Position numbers and translations under genes: made by a program. A stretch of 11,657 nt of DNA from Planctomyces sp. (GTDB lineage: Bacteria; Planctomycetota; Planctomycetia; Planctomycetales; Planctomycetaceae), in the NCBI GenBank assembly GCA_005809115.1, contig SYLK01000033.1, positions 1 to 11,657 on the forward strand. Direction: 5' to 3'. Positions 6,542-11,657 of the stretch are shown here, in pieces. The notes under the pieces are model-generated. The model had not been told where the DNA came from. It saw nothing but the letters and a program-made list of their open reading frames with translations, and searched no databases. Numbering within the stretch: position 1 is the first letter of the stretch; the number at the start of each line of letters is the position of its first letter.

Positions 6542-6557
6542 CAATAGAGTATCCCGG

Positions 6558-6899
6558 ATGAGTAATCTGCAGGACATGTACTCAAACGGGTCATCAAAGC
6601 TGCGGGCTGCGGTAGCCCGCTACAAGGCCCGTGAGATTTTTGCAGAATGGTCGGCTGAGGCAAGAGAAGATTTTTGCTCCCGGGAAAAAAATTCGCTCGT
6701 GCCGTCCCGGCGAACGCGACTGAGGAAGATCCCGCATGTCGCCCGACGGATCGGCAGGATCTGCCGGCTGGCCAGACCCATCAGGCTTTTCTGCCGGATT
6801 TCTCTGATGCTCAGCACAGAGTGCAGCCGAAACAGCAACTGCCGAGGCGCCCGCGTCAGGCAGCACGGTGCCCGGCTGCTGCGCCCGTCGCGGCGCTGA
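6558..6899 (+). CDS. Doubtful small ORF, Arg-rich C-terminus
   Basis: From ATG 6558 the frame encodes 113 residues. The first 40 (MSNLQDMYSNGSSKLRAAVA and on through YKAREIFAEWSAEAREDF) look protein-like. The remainder is very rich in Arg, often AGG/AGA/CGA codons, and Cys, which is atypical. About 70% of third positions are G or C. No ribosome binding site is visible, and the start of the ORF contains a nested hairpin (6586-6632). It lies divergent to the minus-strand RNA unit and in the same frame as the next small ORF, separated by one stop. I recognise no family; it may be non-coding. Confidence 0.22.
   Translation: MSNLQDMYSNGSSKLRAAVARYKAREIFAEWSAEAREDFCSREKNSLVPSRRTRLRKIPHVARRIGRICRLARPIRLFCRISLMLSTECSRNSNCRGARVRQHGARLLRPSRR
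6586..6641 (+). repeat. Nested inverted repeat followed by T5
   Basis: The inner stem is GCGGGCT (6602-6608)/AGCCCGC (6614-6620) with a GCGGT loop. The outer arms are ACGGGT (6586-6591) and GCCCGT (6627-6632). TTTTT follows at 6637-6641. It resembles a plus-strand terminator, but there is no plus-strand gene upstream within 4 kb other than the doubtful ORF it lies inside. Role unknown. Confidence 0.5.
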
Positions 6900-6917
6900 T
6901 TCGGAAGGGATACTCAG

Positions 6918-7166
6918 ATGCTGATCCAGAACGACGATGACTTCGGCAGTGGAATTTCCCTGCCGGAATCCGCCCCGCCGACTGAAAACCGCGGGCCCGC
7001 CACCGTCAACGAGATTCGCTACGGCTTTGTGCCCCTGGCACCTCGTGACATCATGGTGCGGCCGGATGCAGTCCACAGCCCGATTCCGCCGGCCCACCTG
7101 TTTCGCCAGTTACGTCAACAGGATGTGGAGGCGGAACAGTTCGGCACGTCCCTGTATTTCGGCTGA
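6918..7166 (+). CDS. Hypothetical small protein, 82 residues
   Basis: ATG at 6918 with a credible ribosome binding site (GGAAGGGA, 8 bases before the start). The product begins MLIQNDDDFGSGISLPES and continues with a central NEIRYGFVPLAPRDIMVRPD and a C-terminal HLFRQLRQQDVEAEQFGTSL, ending YFG. It is soluble, acidic at the N-terminus, without Cys, signal peptide or membrane segment. Third-position GC is high and the amino-acid mix is normal, so it looks coding. Its stop codon directly abuts the stop of the convergent DUF1501 gene. The frame opposite (minus strand, 6594-7097) is longer but has a random-looking composition. I recognise no family or function. Confidence 0.5.
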   Translation: MLIQNDDDFGSGISLPESAPPTENRGPATVNEIRYGFVPLAPRDIMVRPDAVHSPIPPAHLFRQLRQQDVEAEQFGTSLYFG

Positions 7167-8588
7167 TCACGTCCCCAGTATTTCCGTGATGATCCGGCCC
7201 CGCGGCACAACTTCGTGGGGGCGTCCCAGAGAATCGTGGATCTGCGTGGTCGACTGAACGCCAAGTATTCGGTAAATCGTGGCCATCACATCTCCCGGGC
7301 TGACCGGTGCCGCCGTCGGAACCGCGCCGATACGATCACTCGCTCCCAGCACGAACCCTTTGCGAATCCCGGCACCGGCCAGGAGCACCGTGTAACAGGA
7401 GTTCCAGTGGTCCCGCCCGGCACTGGCGTTGATTCGAGGAGTCCGTCCGAAGTCACCCAGCACCGCCACGATCGTCCGGTCCAGCAGACCACGGTCATCC
7501 AGATCCTGCAGGAGACTGCTGCAGGCGGCGTCAAACTCCGGCAGCAGAGTTTTCTTCAGCCGGCTGAAGTTGTTCCCATGGGTATCCCAGGTGGCATTCG
7601 CATCCGGCGCCCACGATAAGGTGATGAACCGCGTACCCGACTCGACCAGCCGCCGAGCCAGCAATGTGCTCTGACCATAGATGTTCCGGCCATAGCGCGC
7701 CCGCATTTCCGGAGTTTCTTCGTCGAGCCGAAAAGCGCGGCGCGCCGCATCCGACGTCAGCAACTCGAAGGCCCGCGTCTGAAAATCGCCGATGGCCGCC
7801 AGCATGGGCTCGTTGCGGATGCTGAGACCGTTTCCCAGACTCGTCAGCAACTCGGAACGTGCCGACATGCGATCCGCCGTCACACGCTCCGGCAGCTGGA
7901 GATTCTCCACGTGAAAATCCGCCGCATCCGGATTATTCAGCACCCAGAACGGATCGAACGTCGGCCCCATGAATCCACCCAGAAATCCCGGCTGCAGCGG
8001 TCCCCCGGCACCCTCCTTCGTCTTGTACGGCAGACTCACATAAGGCAGCATTCGGTTCTGGCCCGGGCGCAGCCGCGCCATGACGGAACCCGGTGACGGA
8101 TGATCCGACGGCCTGGCACCTCCACCCTGCTCGCCCCGATCATGGCCCGTCAGCGCCGCATAGACAGCCGCCGCATGGGAATTGTTCACACTGTGATTCA
8201 TCGACCGGATCAGCGTCGTACGATGCAGCTCACGCGCCAGACGGGGCAGATGTTCGCACAGCGGTACGCCCGGCACGGTACTGGAGATCGGCTGAAACTC
8301 GCCCCGGATCTCAGCCGGAGCATCCGGTTTCATATCCCACATATCCAGATGGCTGGGACCGCCATTCAGAAACAATACGATGCAGTGCTCAGCTCGCGGT
8401 TTCAGTGACTCAGCAGCAGCTGCCGCGGAGTCAGCGGGAAAATTCAGCACCCCGGCCAGTGCCGGGATCCCGGCACTCAGCAGCTGGCGACGCGAAAACC
8501 GCTGGCAGCGCGAGAACTGCTCGCGGCGCGAGAACTGCTGGCGGCGCGAAGACCGCTGCTCAGCCGGCCAGGACACAGGCAACTGCAT
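7167..8588 (-). CDS. DUF1501 family protein, Tat-exported (alkaline phosphatase/sulfatase-like fold)
   Basis: A 473-residue protein of usual DUF1501 length. The N-terminus carries SRRQLLSAGIPALAGVLNF (32-50), a twin-arginine motif plus hydrophobic segment, so folded export by Tat is expected. The mature part follows the family: CIVLFLNGGPSHLDMWDMKP (69-88), MNHSVNNSHAAAVYAALTGH, FITLSWAPDANATWDTHGNN, and AVLGDFGRTPRINASAGRDHW near the C-terminus, with conserved Asp, His and Asn positions typical of the alkaline-phosphatase superfamily fold. The catalytic activity of the family is not established. DUF1501 genes usually sit beside a DUF1549/DUF1553 cytochrome-like gene in planctomycetes; none is present here. 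The region ahead of the Tat motif consists of repeated Ser-Arg-Arg hexapeptides. The start has only a weak GGGGA upstream. Confidence 0.93.
   Translation of the reverse strand: MQLPVSWPAEQRSSRRQQFSRREQFSRCQRFSRRQLLSAGIPALAGVLNFPADSAAAAAESLKPRAEHCIVLFLNGGPSHLDMWDMKPDAPAEIRGEFQPISSTVPGVPLCEHLPRLARELHRTTLIRSMNHSVNNSHAAAVYAALTGHDRGEQGGGARPSDHPSPGSVMARLRPGQNRMLPYVSLPYKTKEGAGGPLQPGFLGGFMGPTFDPFWVLNNPDAADFHVENLQLPERVTADRMSARSELLTSLGNGLSIRNEPMLAAIGDFQTRAFELLTSDAARRAFRLDEETPEMRARYGRNIYGQSTLLARRLVESGTRFITLSWAPDANATWDTHGNNFSRLKKTLLPEFDAACSSLLQDLDDRGLLDRTIVAVLGDFGRTPRINASAGRDHWNSCYTVLLAGAGIRKGFVLGASDRIGAVPTAAPVSPGDVMATIYRILGVQSTTQIHDSLGRPHEVVPRGRIITEILGT
8484..8555 (-). repeat. 18-bp tandem repeat, four copies, encoding SRRxxF-like hexapeptides before the Tat signal
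   Basis: Units at 8484-8501, 8502-8519, 8520-8537 and 8538-8555 are close variants of one 18-bp sequence. On the coding strand they give the hexapeptides SRRQQF, SRREQF, SRCQRF and SRRQLL, so the array has multiplied the twin-arginine consensus itself. Only the last copy adjoins a hydrophobic segment. Confidence 0.85.
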
Positions 8589-8908
8589 GAGGTCAATCCC
8601 CGGAAAATCGGAAGGTCAGTGGTTCAGTTCAGCCACCCCGAGACGGTCTGGAACTCCCGGATCCCTCACGATAGCGGACAGCATGCGTCAGGTGGAGTGA
8701 ATTCCGGATTCGCGGGGACTTCGTCGTGGCCTGAAGCCATTTTTTCCGGACCGTCGGCCGGACCGTGTGCGGCACGTTGCCTTCTGTGATCTGAGGGCAT
8801 ACTGTACGTCGCGCTGTTGCCGAGGGGGCGACGCAGGAGATTTTTTTCCGGTCTGCCGACTGATCCGAGTCGCAGCGGACTTTGGTTCATTTCAGCTGGA
8901 AAACGCAC
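8589..8908. other. Divergent intergenic region between DUF1501 and ychF
   Basis: 320 bp without a convincing gene. It holds a direct repeat of CCGGACCGT (8747-8755 and 8758-8766), a short stem TGGC/GCCA followed by T6 (8727-8745) and a second T7 tract (8841-8847). Promoters for both flanking genes should lie here. Confidence 0.5.
8777..8805 (+). promoter_or_regulatory. Candidate ychF promoter
   Basis: TTGCCT (8777-8782) and TACTGT (8800-8805) with 17-bp spacing match sigma-70 boxes at four and three positions. The overlapping CATACT (8798-8803) is an alternative -10 with 15-bp spacing. The leader would be about 100 nt. A weak call. Confidence 0.25.
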
Positions 8909-10000
8909 ATGGAAGCCGGAATTGTCGGCCTGCCCAATGTCGGCAAGAGTACTCTGTTCAATGCTCTGACCTGCTCCACTCTGGCTCAGAGCGCCAATTA
9001 CCCGTTCTGCACGATCGAGCCCAATGAAGGAATTGTCAGTGTTCCGGATGATCGGCTGGAACGGATCACACGTTTCATCCCGCCGCAGAAGGTGATCCCG
9101 GCGATGCTCAAGCTGGTGGACATTGCGGGTATCGTGAAGGGCGCCAGCGAAGGTGAAGGGCTGGGCAACAAGTTTCTGAGCCATATCCGCGAGGTGGACG
9201 CCATCCTGCAGGTCGTGCGATGTTTTCACGACCCGGATGTGATCCATGTCAGCGGTGGTGTCAATCCCCTCGCGGATATCGAAGTGATCGAAACCGAGCT
9301 GATGCTGGCCGACCTGCAGACCCTGGAGAACTCACTGCCAAAGGCGATCCGTGCCGCGCGGAGTGGCGACAAGGAGGCGAAGCTGCGGTCCGAAGTGATT
9401 GAGAAATGCACGGCCCACGTGAATCAGGGTCTGCCGCTGCGGGGTCTGAAGGTCTCCGAAGAAGAACTTCGCATCGTGCGAAATCTCGGGATGATGACTG
9501 CCAAACCAGTGTTGTATGTGGCGAACGTGGACGAAAACGATCTCGAGGGGCGCAGTCCACTGGTCAGTCAGGTGCGCGACTATGCTGCCGGGGTCAGCGC
9601 CTCCGTGGTGCCCGTCTGCGCGCGGCTGGAGGCCGAGCTGGCGGAACTGGACGAAGCCGATCGCCAGGAGATGCTGCTGTCGGTCGGCCTGAGCGAGCCG
9701 GCACTGGGCGTCGTGGCCCGCGAAACTTACCGCACCCTGGGTCTCCAGAGCTATTTCACGGCCGGTGAGAAGGAAGTCCGCGCATGGACCATACCGATCG
9801 GGGCCACGGCGCCTCAGGCAGCCGGTGTGATTCACAGCGATTTTGAGCGAGGCTTTATTCGCTGCGAAGTCTATTCTCTGCAGGACCTGGAGACCTATCA
9901 CACGGAAAAGGAGATTCGCGCCGCCGGCAGGCTGCGCGTCGAGGGCAAGACATATGTGATGCAGGATGGGGATATCTGCCACTTCCTGTTCAACGTCTGA
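8909..10000 (+). CDS. ychF: Redox-regulated, ribosome-associated P-loop ATPase/GTPase YchF (OLA1 family)
   Basis: A 363-residue protein, the usual length of YchF, near-universal in bacteria and a translation-associated member of the Obg-related TRAFAC GTPases. I start at ATG 8909 (MEAGIVGLPNVGKSTLFNAL), because this places the P-loop GLPNVGKS at 7-14 as in E. coli; an upstream in-frame TTG at 8882 would add nine residues and is less likely. G3 is DIAGIVKGAS. The G4 position is NVDE rather than NKxD, the change that lets this family prefer ATP. The C-terminal TGS domain contains SYFTAGEKEVRAWTIPIGAT and APQAAGVIHSDFERGFIR and ends in the family's typical FLFNV. All signature motifs are intact. 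It stands alone here, not beside pth as in some bacteria. The ribosome binding site is weak (GGA). Confidence 0.97.
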   Translation: MEAGIVGLPNVGKSTLFNALTCSTLAQSANYPFCTIEPNEGIVSVPDDRLERITRFIPPQKVIPAMLKLVDIAGIVKGASEGEGLGNKFLSHIREVDAILQVVRCFHDPDVIHVSGGVNPLADIEVIETELMLADLQTLENSLPKAIRAARSGDKEAKLRSEVIEKCTAHVNQGLPLRGLKVSEEELRIVRNLGMMTAKPVLYVANVDENDLEGRSPLVSQVRDYAAGVSASVVPVCARLEAELAELDEADRQEMLLSVGLSEPALGVVARETYRTLGLQSYFTAGEKEVRAWTIPIGATAPQAAGVIHSDFERGFIRCEVYSLQDLETYHTEKEIRAAGRLRVEGKTYVMQDGDICHFLFNV

Positions 10001-10035
10001 TTCGGCGGCGACGCTGAGATCCCGGCACGTGGACC

Positions 10036-10100
10036 CCGCGGCGCCTGCATCGTCCGCGGCGCGTGCATCGTCCGCGGCACATGCATCGTCCGCGGCGGGG
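10036..10100. repeat. 18-bp tandem repeat, about 3.6 copies, downstream of ychF
   Basis: Full units start at 10047, 10065 and 10083 with gcatcgtccgcggc as the conserved core, preceded by a partial unit at 10036-10046. The copies differ at only a few positions, suggesting recent or maintained expansion. It is in non-coding DNA as far as I can see; read in one plus frame it gives Ala-Ser-Ser-Ala-Ala repeats. The 10-bp core gcatcgtccg also occurs in the 12-bp repeat at 1671-1700. Confidence 0.85.
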
Positions 10101-10200
10101 CCGTACTGGATCGTGCCCAGGGTGGAATCCTCGATCCAGCGGCTGAGCGGCTGTCAGACGATGCGCTCTCGGATTCCGCCTGTTGACTTCGGAGTGGCCG

Positions 10201-10222
10201 CTGCGGGGGGAGTTTCCCGCAG
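10201..10222. repeat. Inverted repeat CTGCGGG/CCCGCAG
   Basis: A 7-bp stem with an 8-nt loop, in the spacer between ychF and the response-regulator gene. No T tract follows on either strand at useful distance, so it is a poor terminator. Role unknown. Confidence 0.4.
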
Positions 10223-10492
10223 TTGTGAGTTATCGCGGGCGGTGTCGGCAATGCTCAGTCGCTCCGGCTGAGGCAATCCGCAGAGCGGCTGCGGGCGCTG
10301 CAATCCGTTCCGGCAGAGTTTTCAGCGCCATCCTTCCCGGCTCCGCGGGGGAAAGCCCGGTTGAAGCGGCTGACAAACCTCCCCGCCTGGGCTGGGTGAA
10401 CTAGGCTTGCCCGTGTCTGGTTCCGAGGGCGGCGTGCCGTCGGCCGGTTTCCCAGTTCCGCCTGCGCCAAATCGGCGCGTTCCGGCAGAGTC

Positions 10493-11657
10493 ATGTCTAC
10501 ATCGCCTCAGTCTCTGCATGCCGTCGAAGTCCCGCAGCCGGATCCGCCGCGGGTGCTGGTGGTGGACGATGAGCGGACGAATCGCGAGATTCTGTCGCGG
10601 CTGCTGCTGCGCAACGGTTACACGGTCGTGGCCGTCGCCAGTGGTTCGGAGGCCCTGCAGCGGCTGGCGTCTGAGACGTTCGATACCGTCCTGCTGGACG
10701 TGGTGATGCCGGAAATGGACGGGTTTGAGTGCCTTCGCCGGATTCGTCAGCAGCATTCGGTCAGCGAACTGCCCGTCGTCATCGTCACAGCCGAGGCGGA
10801 CCGGGAACGGATCGTGGCGGCCTTTCGTGCCGGGGCCAACGACTATGTCACGAAGCCCATCGACCGTGACGTCACGCTGGCACGCATCACGGCGCATGCG
10901 CAGCTGCGGCAGACGCTGCGGGCTCTCCGGGCGAGCGAAGAGCGATATGCTCTGGCCGCCCAGGGTTCCAACGACGGACTCTGGGACTGGGACGTGAAGG
11001 CCAAAGAGGTCTACTATTCACCTCGCTGGAAGGCGATGCTGGGGTTTGAGAACGAGGCCTTCGGTCATCTGCCCGAGGAATGGGTTGACCGCATTCATCC
11101 GGATGATCGGGCACGGTTCTGCGGTGCGATGAGCGGTCACTTCGATGCCGCCGTCACGCATCTGGAATGCGAACTGCGGATGCTGCATCGCGATGGCTCC
11201 TATCGCTGGATGCTCTGTCGCGGTGTCTATGTGCGTGGTGATGACGGACGAATCTGCCGCATGGCCGGATCGCTCACTGATATTACGGAGGGAAAGGTGG
11301 GCGATGCCCTGACGGCGCTGCCCAATCGCCTGCTGTTCGTGGACCGGCTGGAGCGAACGATCGAGCGCGCCAGCCGACTTCAGCAGGGGCTGTTTGCCGT
11401 GCTGTTTCTGGACCTGGACAACTTCAAGCTGATCAATGACAGCTTTGGTCACCAGTCAGGTGATCGACTGCTGATCGAAGTCGCCCGGCGACTTGAGACC
11501 TGCATCCGCTCATCTGACGTCGTGGCTCGCTGCGAATCCCGCACAACCGTGGCGCGGCATGCGGGTGACGAATTCACGATCCTGCTGGAGTCACTGAACA
11601 CGGCCGACGATGCAGATGCCGTGGCGGATCGAGTGATCGAGGCCTTCGTCCAGCCCA
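10493..11657 (+). CDS. Response regulator REC-PAS-GGDEF (predicted diguanylate cyclase), 3' truncated by window edge
   Basis: The frame is open from ATG 10493 to the right edge (388 codons), so the C-terminus is not visible and an EAL domain could follow. The receiver domain (about 20-137) has Asp25/Asp26, phospho-acceptor Asp69 (LLDVVMPEMDGF), Thr99 and Lys121 (TKP). A PAS domain (about 148-265) starts ERYALAAQGSNDGLWDWD and ends AGSLTDITEGK. The GGDEF domain starts at DALTALPNR (271-279), continues with LFLDLDNFKLINDSFGHQSGD (304-324), and has an active-site motif reading AGDEF (357-361) instead of GGDEF. Metal-binding Asp307 and the DEF residues are kept, so c-di-GMP synthesis is plausible. 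The inhibitory I-site RxxD expected five residues before the motif is absent (Glu and Thr at its two key positions). A nine-residue CESRTTVAR insert precedes the motif. No partner histidine kinase is in view. Confidence 0.93.
   Translation, partial: MSTSPQSLHAVEVPQPDPPRVLVVDDERTNREILSRLLLRNGYTVVAVASGSEALQRLASETFDTVLLDVVMPEMDGFECLRRIRQQHSVSELPVVIVTAEADRERIVAAFRAGANDYVTKPIDRDVTLARITAHAQLRQTLRALRASEERYALAAQGSNDGLWDWDVKAKEVYYSPRWKAMLGFENEAFGHLPEEWVDRIHPDDRARFCGAMSGHFDAAVTHLECELRMLHRDGSYRWMLCRGVYVRGDDGRICRMAGSLTDITEGKVGDALTALPNRLLFVDRLERTIERASRLQQGLFAVLFLDLDNFKLINDSFGHQSGDRLLIEVARRLETCIRSSDVVARCESRTTVARHAGDEFTILLESLNTADDADAVADRVIEAFVQP

Larger units (their letters stand above)
6369..6545 (-). ncRNA. 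Putative structured small RNA or mini-mRNA unit, unidentified family
   Basis: A compact minus-strand unit of about 175 nt. From its 5' end it contains a 16-nt match complementary to the 16S rRNA tail (6541-6526), a 14-codon ORF (6524-6480), a small hairpin GTGG/CCAC (6496-6484), a hairpin with GGCTG/CAGCC stem and outer CGG/CCG (6475-6447), a 13-bp hairpin with one bulge and CACCAA loop (6446-6414), and the terminator. A GATACT motif at 6553-6548 would place transcription start right at the 16S-complementary sequence, but there is no good -35. It is not recognisable as tmRNA, SRP RNA, RNase P RNA or 6S RNA. The boundaries are inferred, and transcription is not shown by sequence alone. Read-through from DUF1501 as the source is possible. 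Confidence 0.5.
10001..10492. other. Intergenic spacer between ychF and the GGDEF response-regulator gene
   Basis: 492 bp with the 18-bp repeats near its left end, the inverted repeat at 10201-10222, and a 13-nt direct repeat gttccggcagagt at 10307-10319 and 10479-10491. The second copy of that repeat ends just before the next gene's ATG. Short frames exist on both strands but none has a convincing start site or protein-like composition. No clear terminator for ychF and no clear promoter for the next gene were found. Confidence 0.5.

Noticed and set aside
6594..7097. 167-residue minus-strand ORF in the 1-kb gap
   Set aside because: Random-looking composition, no ribosome binding site, no family features. 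The opposite-strand 82-residue ORF has better start signals and codon composition.
8727..8745. Stem TGGC/GCCA with T6 as a terminator
   Set aside because: A 4-5 bp stem is too weak and it lies between divergent genes, where no transcript would need to end.
9332..9982. 216-residue minus-strand ORF opposite ychF
   Set aside because: Fully antisense to the strongly conserved ychF; a long frame by chance in high-GC DNA.
10036..10100. CRISPR array
   Set aside because: The units are directly contiguous 18-bp tandem repeats with no spacers, and no cas genes are present.
9966..10271. 101-residue plus-strand ORF over the ychF end and spacer
   Set aside because: Starts inside ychF in another frame. 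Much of it is the 18-bp repeat translated as Ala/Ser, and there is no ribosome binding site.
10183..10404. 73-residue plus-strand ORF in the spacer before the response regulator
   Set aside because: No convincing start signal, Arg/Ala-rich as expected from GC-rich non-coding DNA, no recognisable family.
10322..10897. 191-residue minus-strand ORF opposite the response-regulator start
   Set aside because: Covers the receiver domain coding region in antisense, and the REC motifs on the plus strand are unambiguous.

Overview
The window looks like chromosomal DNA of a planctomycete (class Planctomycetia). It is GC-rich, and its gene set is typical of that phylum: a DUF1559 pseudopilin-like protein followed by a carboxypeptidase-regulatory-like lipoprotein, a Tat-exported DUF1501 protein, a membrane-anchored bacterial Ser/Thr kinase, and mostly weak Shine-Dalgarno sequences. 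This assignment rests on recognising protein families by eye; no search was run.

Layout. 1-578 (+): C-terminal part of a primary sigma-70 factor, cut by the window edge, with an acidic tail. 630-2069 (+): a GT-C-like polytopic membrane protein. 2189-4436 (-): a Fur-family regulator followed 61 bp later by a transmembrane Ser/Thr kinase, convergent with the GT-C gene. 4670-6157 (-): a DUF1559 protein and a small lipoprotein, with a TTGACA-type promoter upstream. 6158-7166: a 1-kb stretch without a large gene. It holds a compact minus-strand RNA-like unit (about 6369-6545) and one or two small plus-strand ORFs. 7167-8588 (-): DUF1501 protein with a repeated twin-arginine-like N-terminus. 8909-10000 (+): the ribosome-associated P-loop ATPase/GTPase YchF. 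10001-10492: a non-coding spacer with an 18-bp tandem repeat. 10493-11657 (+): a REC-PAS-GGDEF response regulator that runs off the right edge.

The most unusual signal is the minus-strand unit at 6369-6545. It starts with a 16-nt stretch complementary to the 3' tail of 16S rRNA (one G.U pair), which is far longer than a usual Shine-Dalgarno. This precedes a 14-codon ORF, three consecutive hairpins, and a strong intrinsic terminator with a 15-bp stem, GCAA tetraloop and U5. The same RNA also carries GGAUCACC, a copy of the 16S tail itself, which could pair with its own Shine-Dalgarno. The stems hold G.U wobbles on the minus strand where the plus strand would have A.C mismatches, so the RNA is almost certainly minus-sense. 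Nothing else here resembles a new enzymatic or defence system. The remaining genes are housekeeping, signalling and envelope genes with little evident functional linkage beyond the Fur/kinase and DUF1559/lipoprotein pairs.
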